From contig AP009389.1 in assembly GCA_000010565.1 (NCBI GenBank), positions 558,001 through 622,000 of the forward strand: a DNA stretch of 64,000 bases. The letters run 5' to 3'. This document shows positions 52,314-61,223 of this stretch, piece by piece. This DNA is from Pelotomaculum thermopropionicum SI. Its GTDB lineage: Bacteria; Bacillota; Desulfotomaculia; Desulfotomaculales; Pelotomaculaceae. The notes beneath the pieces were generated by a model that searched no databases, was not told where the DNA came from, and was given only the letters and a program-made list of their open reading frames with translations. Position numbers and translations under genes: made by a program. Numbering within the stretch: the first letter of the stretch is position 1; every line of letters begins with the position of its first letter.

Positions 52314-53585
52314 ATGTCAATACCTGTTGTTGAGCAGAGGTGGAGATTCAGCGACGAGGAAAAAAGGGCTATCGCTCTCATGAGGGCAGCGGAACTGAAG
52401 GACAAGATTAGCGACTACCTTGAAAAGAAGGACTTAATAAAGACCGGTTTTGACTTTCAGGAAACAGCCTTGCGAAACAAAGAGCGGCTTTTAAAATATT
52501 TTAACTCAACTGAAAGTGACTGGGAGGACTGGCGCTGGCAGATGTCCCACCGGATCAGTGATAGTGGCGCTCTGGCTGAACTATTCGGTTTTAATGAAAT
52601 GCAATGCGCCCAGATAAAGAGGGTGGGGATGCGTTACCGCTGGGCAATTTCCCCTTATTATGCCTCTTTAATGGAAGGGGACATTGAACATGACCCAATC
52701 AGGCTGCAATCTGTGCCTTCCATCGAAGAATTGAACGAAACCGGTCACCCCGATCCCATGGCGGAGGAACTTACGTCGCCCGCCCCCTGCGTCACCAGGC
52801 GTTACCCCGACCGCCTGATCATCAACGTCACCAATAAGTGCGCCATGTACTGCCGTCACTGCCAGAGGCGCAGAAACATCGGGGAGGTCGACAGACACAG
52901 CCCGCATGAGAGCCTGGTGGCAGCGCTGGAATATATCCGTAAAAACAGGGAAATACGCGACGTTTTAATTACTGGCGGCGATGCGCTGCTGTTAAGTGAC
53001 AGTAAAATAGATTGGCTGCTAAGTGAACTGGATAAAATCAAACACGTAGAGATAAAGCGGCTCGGGACCAGGGCTATTGTCACGCTGCCGCAGCGGATTA
53101 CCCCGGAACTTTGCGATGTGCTGAAAAAACACCCACCCATCTATGTCAATACTCAGTTCAATCACCCGCGAGAGGTTACGCCTGAGAGCAAGCAGGCCTG
53201 CGACATGCTGGCCGAGGCCGGTGTGGTGCTGGGAAACCAGGCCGTACTTTTGAAAGGTGTGAACAATGATCCACACGTAATGAAAAAACTAAACCAGGAA
53301 CTTTTAAAGATCATGGTCCGGCCCTATTATATTTTTCATGCCAAGCCGGTAAAGGGAACACTTCATTTTATCACGGCAGTGGACGAGGGCATATCGATCA
53401 TGGAAAAACTGCGCGGTTACACTTCTGGCCTGGCAGTACCGACCTATATCATTAACGCTCCCAACGGCTACGGAAAGACTCCCGTCCTGCCCTGTTATGT
53501 ACTGGGCAATAATGGCGATAAGATTAAACTGCGGACATGGGAAAACAGGGTGCTGGAATACTCTTTTTTACCCGGAGGTGAATAA
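52314..53585 (+). CDS. Lysine/glutamate 2,3-aminomutase family enzyme
   Basis: A 423-residue radical SAM, PLP-dependent aminomutase of the KamA/EAM family: MRYRWAISPYYASLM, TRRYPDRLIINVTNKC, cluster motif CAMYCRHCQRRR, GGDALLLSD, and the PLP region lysine late in the protein. It makes a beta-amino acid. Beta-lysine and beta-glutamate are known compatible solutes. ATG 52314 with AAGGGGGAG. It is directly under the c-di-AMP riboswitch and is followed two bases later by the glycosyltransferase gene. Lysine versus glutamate specificity is not decidable by eye. Confidence 0.85.
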   Translation: MSIPVVEQRWRFSDEEKRAIALMRAAELKDKISDYLEKKDLIKTGFDFQETALRNKERLLKYFNSTESDWEDWRWQMSHRISDSGALAELFGFNEMQCAQIKRVGMRYRWAISPYYASLMEGDIEHDPIRLQSVPSIEELNETGHPDPMAEELTSPAPCVTRRYPDRLIINVTNKCAMYCRHCQRRRNIGEVDRHSPHESLVAALEYIRKNREIRDVLITGGDALLLSDSKIDWLLSELDKIKHVEIKRLGTRAIVTLPQRITPELCDVLKKHPPIYVNTQFNHPREVTPESKQACDMLAEAGVVLGNQAVLLKGVNNDPHVMKKLNQELLKIMVRPYYIFHAKPVKGTLHFITAVDEGISIMEKLRGYTSGLAVPTYIINAPNGYGKTPVLPCYVLGNNGDKIKLRTWENRVLEYSFLPGGE

Positions 53586-53587
53586 TA

Positions 53588-54883
53588 ATGGTATTTCCGG
53601 GTAAAGTGATGTTAATCTCCGTCCACGGTGATCCCCTGGCCAGGCTGGGAGGCATCCAGTCGGGCGGGCAAAACGTTTACGTAAGGGAAATGGCGCGGGC
53701 GCTGGATTCAATGGGTATACAGGTGGATGTTTTCACCCACTGGTCGGATCCCGGGTTGCCGCGGAGCGAACCTCTCGGCAGGAAATCCAGAGTAATCAGG
53801 CTCACTGGAGGCTCTAAAGGGTTCCACTCAAAACACCAAATGTTTGGGATGCTTCCCATGTTTGTGAAGGAACTTATCCAGCATGTGGGGAACCCGTGCC
53901 ATTATGCTGTAATCCATAGCAATTACTGGCTATCCGGCTGGGTTGGCCTGCAATTGCAAAAGATCCTGAGAATACCTCGTATCCATACGTCACACTCTCT
54001 CGGTACCGTCAGGAAAGACGCCATAGGTACTAAGGGCAATGAACCGTTAGCAGTTCGGCTGCGTGTTGAAAGGGAAGTTCTGAAGAAGGCAGACCGGGTG
54101 ATAGCCACTACTCCTTTTGAAGAAAAAATTTTAAAAAAACATTACTTCGTGCCAAATGATAATATTAGCGTGGTGCCCTGCGGTGTAAACACTGAATTAT
54201 TCAGGCCACTAAAAAATTCAAAACTAGATCGCAGGTTTTCGGATCAAGAAAGAAAGACCGTCCTTTTTGTAGGGCGTTTCGAGGAAAATAAAGGTTTAGG
54301 GGTATTACTAAAATCCTTTAAAATTCTAAAGGAAAAATACCCGCTAACGGCAGCAAGGACCCGCCTGGTCATTGCCGGAGGCGACTGCCTGGAACTGCCT
54401 TTAAACGCATTAAGCGCTGAAAAAAAACAATATCTGAAGTTTATCGGGGAAAACAGAATTTCCGAACTGGTGGAGTTTGCCGGTCCGTTAAAACACGAAG
54501 ATTTATTGGCTTACTACAACGACGCAAGTATTACCGTCGTCCCTTCCTATTACGAATCCTTCGGGCTTGTGGCTGTGGAAGCTATGGCCTGCGGGTGCCC
54601 GGTAATTGCTTCGCGGACTGGCGGCTTAAGGCACAATGTCATTCACGGAAAGACCGGCCTTCTGGTAGAACCAAAAAGTCCTGAGGAACTGGCATCGGCG
54701 ATTAATTTCCTTCTGACAGATGAAAAAGCCAGAAAACAGATGTCAGCTGAAGCCGCAATTCATGGGAAACGATTTTCATGGCTAAAGGTAGCTTCCCAAA
54801 TATCCGGCATATACAGGGAGGTGACCGGATGGAAAGAAAAGTACGACCCAAAAAGCCAAGACATATCCTGGCTACAGATTTAG
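53588..54883 (+). CDS. Sucrose-phosphate-synthase-like GT4 glycosyltransferase
   Basis: A 431-residue family 4 glycosyltransferase: MLISVHGDP, GGQNVYVREMARALDSMGI (the sucrose-synthase/SPS sugar-nucleotide motif), VFTHWSDPG, FVGRFEENKGL and PSYYESFGLVAVEAMACGCPVI. The likely product is sucrose 6-phosphate or a related glycosyl phosphate. The 3' end overlaps the phosphatase gene by 55 bases. It follows the aminomutase within two bases, so all three share the riboswitch. Confidence 0.8.
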   Translation: MVFPGKVMLISVHGDPLARLGGIQSGGQNVYVREMARALDSMGIQVDVFTHWSDPGLPRSEPLGRKSRVIRLTGGSKGFHSKHQMFGMLPMFVKELIQHVGNPCHYAVIHSNYWLSGWVGLQLQKILRIPRIHTSHSLGTVRKDAIGTKGNEPLAVRLRVEREVLKKADRVIATTPFEEKILKKHYFVPNDNISVVPCGVNTELFRPLKNSKLDRRFSDQERKTVLFVGRFEENKGLGVLLKSFKILKEKYPLTAARTRLVIAGGDCLELPLNALSAEKKQYLKFIGENRISELVEFAGPLKHEDLLAYYNDASITVVPSYYESFGLVAVEAMACGCPVIASRTGGLRHNVIHGKTGLLVEPKSPEELASAINFLLTDEKARKQMSAEAAIHGKRFSWLKVASQISGIYREVTGWKEKYDPKSQDISWLQI

Positions 54884-55581
54884 ACGGTACCCTGGTAGGC
54901 AACCGGATGGCATTGGCGGAATTTAACAGGTATATGTTAAAAAATATAAGTAATTTTCTACTCGTCTATGTTACTGGAAGGACATTTTCTTCTGCCTGGC
55001 GGCTTATTTTAGAGGAAAACCTTCTTTTCCCGGATGTGCTGATTACGGATGTCGGCACGGAAATTTACCTTAGTCCCCGTTTTAAACACGACCCTATATG
55101 GGAGAAAAAAATGTCATCATCATGGGATGCCGGGAAAATCAGGGCAGTAATAGATAATGTGGGGGGCCTGCATTCGCAGGAAATATACCCAAGATTCCGG
55201 CTTGCTTACTGTACTGATAAGGCTGCCTTTAAAGACATTGCTTTAAAATTAAGTCTGGCGGTAGAAATGGCTAAACTACCGGTTAGGGTCGTACCTTCAA
55301 TGGGACATATTATCGATATTATCCCTAAGGACGCAGGCAAAGGGCCCGCCCTCTGTTATGTCCGGGAAATGTATTCTATTAAAAAGGAACATACCTTTGT
55401 ATGCGGCGACAGCGGTAACGACCTGTCTATGTTTTTGAGAGGATTTAAAGGAATTGTGGTCGGCAACGCCCGGCCTGAGTTAAAACAAGCAATAAAACTC
55501 AAATCAAGGGAAGTTTACTTTTCAAAATCATTTTATGCGTCAGGGATACTTGAAGGTCTGAAAAAGTACGGCATGGTTTGA
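54829..55581 (+). CDS. Sucrose-phosphate-phosphatase-like HAD enzyme
   Basis: A 250-residue HAD phosphatase, S6PP-like: ATDLDGTLVGN (nucleophile aspartate), VTGRTFSSAW, PDVLITDVGTEIYL, and FVCGDSGNDLSMF. The ITDVGTEIY motif is typical of sucrose-6-phosphatases and related sugar phosphatases. ATG 54829 is preceded by GGGAGGTG. It is within the end of the glycosyltransferase gene. The pair would make a free compatible solute such as sucrose. Confidence 0.85.
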   Translation: MERKVRPKKPRHILATDLDGTLVGNRMALAEFNRYMLKNISNFLLVYVTGRTFSSAWRLILEENLLFPDVLITDVGTEIYLSPRFKHDPIWEKKMSSSWDAGKIRAVIDNVGGLHSQEIYPRFRLAYCTDKAAFKDIALKLSLAVEMAKLPVRVVPSMGHIIDIIPKDAGKGPALCYVREMYSIKKEHTFVCGDSGNDLSMFLRGFKGIVVGNARPELKQAIKLKSREVYFSKSFYASGILEGLKKYGMV

Positions 55582-55643
55582 ATTGAGGATTGGCCAATTA
55601 GTTAACACAAGGAACACGCTTTCTCTGGCGTAGCGAAGGGGAA

Positions 55644-55756
55644 GCCCTTGACGTGGAGAATGCCCGTGTTAGCCTTGATTGGCAAGGGCCATAAGCCAAA
55701 GCAGTACCGGCCCCTTGTCCCTCGGCAACACGGGTGCGAGGCTCCATGTCAAGGGC
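55644..55756 (+). repeat. Long imperfect hairpin, 113 bases
   Basis: GCCCTTGACGTGGAG at 55644-55658 pairs with CTCCATGTCAAGGGC at 55742-55756 (one mismatch). Inside, CCCGTGTT pairs with AACACGGG (55663-55670/55727-55734), and GGCAAGGGCC pairs with GGCCCCTTGTCC. The three nested stems suggest one large hairpin. It lies between the phosphatase gene and the convergent mscS gene. A REP/MITE remnant or a transcript end structure are possible. Confidence 0.5.
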
Positions 55757-55837
55757 GACCACGACTTTTTTTTTCGATACCGGCTCCATCAATGGTGGTA
55801 TCGTTTGATTAATTCACTCTGAGTGCTGCTCAATTGC

Positions 55838-56989
55838 TCAGTTAATTCGTTCCTTGATGTTGTGCTGGCTGTCTTTCGCCTCACCGGGCAAAGGGGTCTC
55901 GAAATAAATACTCCTGCTGGGAAATGCTACTGAGACTTCCTCCCTCTCCAGTATTTCCATTATTTTATAATTAACATCTTCTTTTACTCTCAGATATTCC
56001 CCCCATGCTGTTGTAACCGTAAAAAAATATAAAAATATATTAAGGCTGCTTTCACCGAATTCTTCGAACCTCACGATGATGGTTTCTTTGTGAATTTCCG
56101 GGTGATTCTCCAGCATTGTCCTTATTTCAGATATGCACTTTTCTAGTTTTTTTCTTGGTGTGTTGTACGTAACCCCCAGGTAAAAAGTTATCCGTCGCTT
56201 ACCCATTCTCGACCAGTTGGTTATGGATTCATTGGCCAGGGTGGAATTTGGTACTGTCACCAACGCCTGGGCAAAAGTCCTTATCTTTGTACTCCTGAAG
56301 TTTATATCCTCCACGGTTCCCTCCACGCTTGGGGTTTTAATCCAATCACCTATGGAAAAAGGTTTATCAAGAATAATTACCATCCCGCCGAAAATATTGG
56401 CCAGGGCATCCTTGGCGGCCAGGGCAAAAGCCAGCCCTCCCAGGCCGAGGCCGGCTATCAAACCGTTAATATCGTAGTCCCACTCCTGGGCAATAATGGT
56501 AAATGCAAAAAATATAGTTACGACTCTTAAAAATTTAGATATGAAGGGAAACAATATTTTATCGATCTGGACGTTTAATTTTTCCTGTATCTTTTTAAAA
56601 AATATGGAATGTACGTCCTGCAGGTTATAAAGTCCCCATGTTGTTAAAACTATGATTACGGAACGGAAAAACTTTGTGATAAGTAGTTGCAGCCCCGCGT
56701 CAAACGGCAAGTACAATAGCGCGGCATAAATTCCAAAGGCCACGAAAAAGACCCGTAAGGGGCGTTCAAAAGACAGCAGTATTTTTTCATCAAATTCGGT
56801 ATTTGTTTTAGAAAATATTTTTAATACCAGGTGAAAGACGTGTGTTGTAAAAATTTTACTCAAAAACAAAAAGAATAAGAATATTAAAGATGCAATAACG
56901 GCATTTTGAGCTGTGGGAGACATTATATTTAATAACAATCTGAAATGACCCAGGTAATCATTAACAGCATCCGGCAACGATGGCCCCAC
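55838..56989 (-). CDS. mscS: MscS-family mechanosensitive channel
   Basis: A 383-residue small-conductance channel protein: several N-terminal hydrophobic segments, then the pore helix LIAGLGLGGLAFALAAKDALANIFGG and the MscS beta-domain (DKPFSIGDWIKTP, GTVEDINFRSTKIRT, VTVPNSTLANESI). It releases osmolytes under hypo-osmotic shock. GTG 56989 has GAAAGG upstream. It faces the solute-synthesis operon convergently. Confidence 0.9.
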   Translation of the reverse strand: MGPSLPDAVNDYLGHFRLLLNIMSPTAQNAVIASLIFLFFLFLSKIFTTHVFHLVLKIFSKTNTEFDEKILLSFERPLRVFFVAFGIYAALLYLPFDAGLQLLITKFFRSVIIVLTTWGLYNLQDVHSIFFKKIQEKLNVQIDKILFPFISKFLRVVTIFFAFTIIAQEWDYDINGLIAGLGLGGLAFALAAKDALANIFGGMVIILDKPFSIGDWIKTPSVEGTVEDINFRSTKIRTFAQALVTVPNSTLANESITNWSRMGKRRITFYLGVTYNTPRKKLEKCISEIRTMLENHPEIHKETIIVRFEEFGESSLNIFLYFFTVTTAWGEYLRVKEDVNYKIMEILEREEVSVAFPSRSIYFETPLPGEAKDSQHNIKERIN

Positions 56990-57254
56990 CTTTCACAACC
57001 GATCCTTCGCAAACAAAAACATTCCTCGCCTTGGTAAAAAAAGTTCGACACAACTGGCGAAAACTCCTACTCATTCTCAGCTCTACTATTTGCGAGGTAC
57101 ATCCATTACGGCGAGGTGTTTCAGTGTCAGCTGTATATTTTTGCCGGCTTATACTGAATCTTTACCGGCGCTGGCCGTTGAACTGAATAGTCTGGTAAGC
57201 AGGTTTGAAGTGTAAAAACTTTTTTTCTGTAAGTTGACTGTCAACCACCGGCAG

Positions 57255-57283
57255 TTGACATATATTTGTTACCCAAATAAAAT
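57255..57283 (+). promoter_or_regulatory. Promoter of fluoride riboswitch transcript
   Basis: TTGACA at 57255-57260 and TAAAAT at 57278-57283, spacer 17. Transcription would begin near 57290, about a dozen bases upstream of the aptamer. Confidence 0.75.
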
Positions 57284-57302
57284 GTTATTGAAAAATATTT
57301 TC

Positions 57303-57352
57303 TGGCGATGGGGCTCGCCTTAATTTTGCTGAAAAAGCTGATAGCTCCTACC
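57303..57352 (+). ncRNA. Fluoride (crcB) riboswitch
   Basis: The stretch has GGCGATGGGGCTCGCC, a short linker, then AAAGCTGATAGCTCCTAC. This is the signature of the fluoride riboswitch (known forms read GGCGAUG-G-CUCGCC and GCUGAUGGCUCCUAC). GGGGCT (from about 57309) can form the pseudoknot with AGCTCC (57343-57348). Those last bases also form one arm of the terminator at 57343-57386, so fluoride binding would allow readthrough. Confidence 0.9.
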
Positions 57353-57386
57353 CGTAAGTGTTATGTTGCCGGTAGGAGCTTTTTTA
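57343..57386 (+). terminator. Riboswitch-controlled terminator
   Basis: AGCTCCTACC at 57343-57352 pairs perfectly with GGTAGGAGCT at 57371-57380, followed by six T residues. Its 5' arm overlaps the fluoride aptamer pseudoknot, so the two structures exclude each other. It lies just upstream of the GTPase start. Confidence 0.9.
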
Positions 57387-57410
57387 CTTGCTTTTCTGGA
57401 GGAGATAAGA

Positions 57411-59180
57411 TTGGATATTGGCTTTGGTTACCTGAAAGAGAAGGTTCTCAATGAACTGGAGGCGGTTGATTTTTACGCGCATCAAAGGGAATCTTTGCAT
57501 CTTGCGGCTTATGTAAAAGAGGTCAGGGAAAAACTCAGACAGGACAGGTTTAACCTTGTGGTCCTTGGGGAGTTTAAGCGGGGAAAGACCACCTTTCTGA
57601 ACGCTTTGCTTGGTGCCGAGATATTGCCTACTGCCGTTGTTCCACTAACCTCTATAATAACTGAAATCCGGTACGGCGAGATTTTAAAATGCAAGGTATG
57701 CTTTTTGCACGGCGGCACAAAGGAGATTGAGCTTTCTGAAGTTGCAGGCTATGTAACCGAGGAAGGCAACCCGGGAAATGAGAAAAAAGTAAAACTTGTT
57801 CAATTAGAATATCCTTCACCGTATTTGAAGGAAGGTGTTGTTTTAATTGATACCCCAGGCGTTGGATCAGTCTACCAGAACAACACCCACGAGACATATA
57901 ATTATCTTCCAAAAGTGGATGCCGCTATTTTCATGCTTTCCTCTGACCAGCCTTTAAGTCAGGCAGAATGTGATTTTTTAAAAACAATAAAACAGTATTC
58001 GACTAAAACTTTTTTTGTTCTCAACAAGATAGATTACCTTGAAGATAAGGATAGGCAAAAAGCGCTTGATTTTGCAAGGAAAATTCTAAAAGAGAAAGCA
58101 GGATTTGAAAATGTCGATGTCATTCCACTTTCAGCAAAAATGGCATTGGAGGGTAAACTTGAAGGTGATGAGAAAAAATTATCCGGCAGCAATATTCAAG
58201 AATTTACAAGAACTTTAGAACAGTTTTTGTTGGCTGAAAAAGGAGCAGCCATGCTGATAGCTGCTTGCTCAAAAGGAATAAATACTGCTGATGAACTTTT
58301 GATGGGTATAGAACTGGAAATAAAAACACTGGTGACTCCCCTGGAAGAACTGCGTTCAAAAACCAGTCTCTTCGATAAAATGGCAGGTAAACTCTGCCAG
58401 GAAAAGCAGGATACCAAATATATTTTCCAGGGCGAGCTGGATAAGGTCTACCATGTGTTGGAAGAAGAAATAACACGTTTTCAGAAGAGACAAAGCATCT
58501 CAATAGAGAATGAAGTCGACAGGCTTTACCAGGAAAAAAGAAGCCTTTCCGGCAGGGAGCTTCTGAAGTCCTTAGAAACTTTAATTGAATCGAAATTAAA
58601 ATTCGCCTTTGAAAATTGGGAACCTGAAGTTAATGAAAAGGTAAATGTTGCTTTTGAAAAAGTAGTGGCCAGGTTTACTGATAAAGCCAATAAAGCAATT
58701 GAGGAGTTGCTGAGGCAATCGGCAGATATCTTTGAAATTACTGTTGAAGGCTTCACAAAGATGGATGTACTTACGGATGATTCAAAGCTCTATTATATTT
58801 TCGGACAGGAGCAGTCCATGTTGCTGCCCGATCCTGTGAAAGTTGGTGCGATTTTACTGCCCAGATTTATATCAGGGCCCCGGATCCTGAAGGAAATGAA
58901 AAAGAAAGTGGAGCGGGAACTTGACAGGAACTGCGGCAGGCTGAGAAGCGATTACAGCGACCGTATTTATAAAAGCGCCATGAAATTCCAAAGGACCTTT
59001 GAGGAAAAACTTTCTCAGATTATTGAGGGCACCAGGACGGTGCTGACCCGGGCAATGGATAAAAAGCAAAGGAGCGAGAAAGAAGTTAATGAGGTTATTG
59101 CCATGCTGAACAAAGAAAGAGATCAGCTTGTTAATATTAAGGCGCGTCTTAAAACTGTAATGGAAGAAATCAAATTTTAG
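57411..59180 (+). CDS. Bacterial dynamin-like GTPase
   Basis: A 589-residue dynamin-superfamily protein: G1 motif GEFKRGKTTFLNALLG, G2 threonine in TAVVPLTSIITEI, G3 IDTPGVG, G4 LNKIDYLED. The C-terminal half is long and helical (predicted coiled coil) with an amphipathic/hydrophobic stretch (KVGAILLPRFISGP) typical of membrane insertion. Bacterial dynamins remodel or mend membranes. TTG 57411 follows GGAGGAG. It is the only gene downstream of a fluoride riboswitch here, an unusual target. Confidence 0.85.
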   Translation: MDIGFGYLKEKVLNELEAVDFYAHQRESLHLAAYVKEVREKLRQDRFNLVVLGEFKRGKTTFLNALLGAEILPTAVVPLTSIITEIRYGEILKCKVCFLHGGTKEIELSEVAGYVTEEGNPGNEKKVKLVQLEYPSPYLKEGVVLIDTPGVGSVYQNNTHETYNYLPKVDAAIFMLSSDQPLSQAECDFLKTIKQYSTKTFFVLNKIDYLEDKDRQKALDFARKILKEKAGFENVDVIPLSAKMALEGKLEGDEKKLSGSNIQEFTRTLEQFLLAEKGAAMLIAACSKGINTADELLMGIELEIKTLVTPLEELRSKTSLFDKMAGKLCQEKQDTKYIFQGELDKVYHVLEEEITRFQKRQSISIENEVDRLYQEKRSLSGRELLKSLETLIESKLKFAFENWEPEVNEKVNVAFEKVVARFTDKANKAIEELLRQSADIFEITVEGFTKMDVLTDDSKLYYIFGQEQSMLLPDPVKVGAILLPRFISGPRILKEMKKKVERELDRNCGRLRSDYSDRIYKSAMKFQRTFEEKLSQIIEGTRTVLTRAMDKKQRSEKEVNEVIAMLNKERDQLVNIKARLKTVMEEIKF

Positions 59181-59632
59181 GGCTTGTTGCTCAATTTACT
59201 AAAGGCATCATTCAAACGGTCCAGCTCGTCAATCATGGGAAGCTCTTCCCTTTTGTAATAGCTGAGGGCATGCCCCTGGTAGACGCAACCTTTCAGCAGG
59301 CTTTTTCCCCGGGGGTCGTAATGCCCGTAAATGCGGCAGTGGTAAGGGCGCACGGGATATATGCCGCAAAGTACCCCCTCCTGAAAAGGGCAGTTACCGG
59401 AAGAGCTTCCCCAGATGCTGATCACGTCGCTGTTTGCAAAATTACGGAACTTGTCGAGCAAAAGCTCGTTTTTGATGTGCATTCTGATGTTCTCCATTTC
59501 CAGCGGGTACACCCGCAGCGAGGACACCGCCTTGCAGCACTCGCCGCAAATACCGCAGGCCCTGCTGGAGGGCAGCAAAAAATGGTCAAGCCTTGCGTAA
59601 AAGTCTGCCAGGTCCTTCAGCAGTGAATCCAT
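59177..59632 (-). CDS. YkgJ-family cysteine cluster protein
   Basis: A 151-residue protein with the cysteine pattern of YkgJ/UPF0153 zinc- or iron-chelating proteins: CGICGECCKAVSSLRV, then NCPFQEGVLCGIYPVRPYHCRIYG and LKGCVYQG. It is convergent with, and overlaps by four bases, the dynamin gene. Function unknown; a metal-binding or Fe-S role is likely. Confidence 0.85.
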   Translation of the reverse strand: MDSLLKDLADFYARLDHFLLPSSRACGICGECCKAVSSLRVYPLEMENIRMHIKNELLLDKFRNFANSDVISIWGSSSGNCPFQEGVLCGIYPVRPYHCRIYGHYDPRGKSLLKGCVYQGHALSYYKREELPMIDELDRLNDAFSKLSNKP

Positions 59633-59764
59633 AAAAACACCCCCAGGTATAAGGAATTGCTTGTTTACTTAATTTACCATATTGATAAAAGAATTGAAAG
59701 GAAAAAAGGGGGAACGGTTAAATATTAAAGGTGAGAGGGTAAAAACCGGCCTGACGATTTACCG

Positions 59765-59793
59765 TTGATTTAAAGGCGATCCGGGCATATAAT
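59765..59793 (+). promoter_or_regulatory. Promoter of GHMP/TrpF-like operon
   Basis: TTGATT at 59765-59770 and TATAAT at 59788-59793 with a 17-base spacer. A leader of about 200 bases with a terminator follows before the first gene. The rest of 59633-60002 has no gene I can support. Confidence 0.65.
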
Positions 59794-59876
59794 ATTTATT
59801 GCAGGATGGCAGGATGGCAGGATGATTGAGGCTTTGCTTTTTGCCTCTGGTATTGTAAAGCGTCAGTGCTTCAGTC

Positions 59877-59902
59877 GGCATCCCTGTCCGGGATGCCTTT
59901 TC
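59877..59902 (+). terminator. Leader terminator (possible attenuator)
   Basis: GGCATCCC at 59877-59884 pairs perfectly with GGGATGCC at 59890-59897, followed by TTTTCT. It lies between the promoter at 59765 and the first gene at 60003, so it may control the operon. A GAGGC/GCCTC hairpin (about 59828-59847) precedes it. Confidence 0.7.
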
Positions 59903-60002
59903 TGGTTTTAATGCCCTTCCTGCCGCAAATCAGCTTTTATAAGGAGGTGCAGGGCGGAAGTACGGCAGTTAACCGGTTAATGATTTGTGGAGGAGGATTG
60001 TA

Positions 60003-61223
60003 ATGGCCGTAAACAAGGTTTCATTTATTGAACAAAAGCAGAAAATCGAAATTGGCATCATAGGCGGGCCGTTTGACCGGATCACTACTGTCCTGGAGGA
60101 GTTTGAGCCGGGCCAGAAAAATTTTATAGTATACCCGGAGCAGTGCGGAGTTGCTCCCAGAAAGGTGGCTGAGGTTGCAGAAAGGGAAGTGGAAGTCACC
60201 GTTCCTGCCCGCCTGCATCCCACCGTCCTGGACATGAACCGGTTCAACGTCAGCCGTCCCGGGGGCGGCGGGATGGGGATAGCGGTGGGGGTTTACCTGA
60301 AGGCCAGGGTCCGCTCGACACCGGGCCCGGAGATTGTGGTCAAGGGAGAGCGGCCCCTTATCGCTACCCATTTTGCCAGGGTTTTCAGAGAAATCCTTGG
60401 GTACAAGGGAGGTTTCGAAATAGAGCTCTACGACCACAAGAGAAGACATGTGGGCATGGGGTCCTCTACCGGTACCATGTGCGCTGCCTGTATCGGGATT
60501 AACGAGGTTCTGGGACGCCCGTTCAACAACCGGGAGCTGCGGCGTATACTGGGCTACAACGCCTGTGAGGAAAGCCCCAGGGGCAGCCGCTACCTGATCC
60601 GCGGTTTTGAAACCGGCATGGGCGCCATGGTCAGCATACACGGGGGAATGGTGCTGGGCACCGATGACATGGAGATCATTTACCGGACGGCGCTGCCCGG
60701 GACCAGGGCGATTATCGTGATACCGGATGTTCCCAGCCTGAAGGACGAGTTTACCGGAAAGGACACCGCCGCCGAGTCGGAGGTGGAGCTGCTGATGCGC
60801 CGGGCCAGGTACCTGGACTACCTCCAGTGCGGTACCAAGTCCCAGATAGTTCTTCTAGATTTGCTGCCGGCCATGGTAAGGGGCGACCTGAAAGGAATAG
60901 GCGACGCCATGTTCGACCTGTGCTTCCTGGGCTCCAAGCGCGCGGAGTGCGAACAGCACGGGGTGTGGGGAACCCACATTTACAACTTCATCGGGAGCTT
61001 CCGCGAGCTGGGGGCGGAAGTTGCCGGCATGAGCTCCGTGGGGCCTACCGTCTTCGCCCTCACCCGGAGCGGGCAGGTGCAGGAAAGGATCATGGACTTC
61101 CTGGCTTCCAGGCAGGTGGCGCCAAGCCGGATCATTGTCACCGAGGTGGACAACATTGGGGCCAGGATCCTGGAAAACGGAAAAGAAAGGAATTACCAGC
61201 ATGAAGGCTGGCTGTCAGGTTAA
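60003..61223 (+). CDS. GHMP-kinase/beta-RFAP-synthase-like protein
   Basis: A 406-residue GHMP-superfamily protein: VTVPARLHPTVLDMNRF, GGGMGIAVGVYLKA, and the phosphate loop-like HVGMGSSTGTMCAA. The RLH and LDM pattern plus GGxG region resembles beta-ribofuranosylaminobenzene 5'-phosphate synthase, which joins a p-aminobenzoate-type acid to PRPP in methanopterin synthesis. Other GHMP roles (sugar kinase) are possible. ATG 60003 follows GGAGGAGG. The 3' end overlaps the TrpF-like gene by 23 bases. Confidence 0.7.
   Translation: MAVNKVSFIEQKQKIEIGIIGGPFDRITTVLEEFEPGQKNFIVYPEQCGVAPRKVAEVAEREVEVTVPARLHPTVLDMNRFNVSRPGGGGMGIAVGVYLKARVRSTPGPEIVVKGERPLIATHFARVFREILGYKGGFEIELYDHKRRHVGMGSSTGTMCAACIGINEVLGRPFNNRELRRILGYNACEESPRGSRYLIRGFETGMGAMVSIHGGMVLGTDDMEIIYRTALPGTRAIIVIPDVPSLKDEFTGKDTAAESEVELLMRRARYLDYLQCGTKSQIVLLDLLPAMVRGDLKGIGDAMFDLCFLGSKRAECEQHGVWGTHIYNFIGSFRELGAEVAGMSSVGPTVFALTRSGQVQERIMDFLASRQVAPSRIIVTEVDNIGARILENGKERNYQHEGWLSG

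Noticed and set aside
59810-59833. Three short direct repeats of GCAGGATG
   Set aside because: Too short and too few for a CRISPR array or a known repeat; perhaps a leader feature of the next operon.
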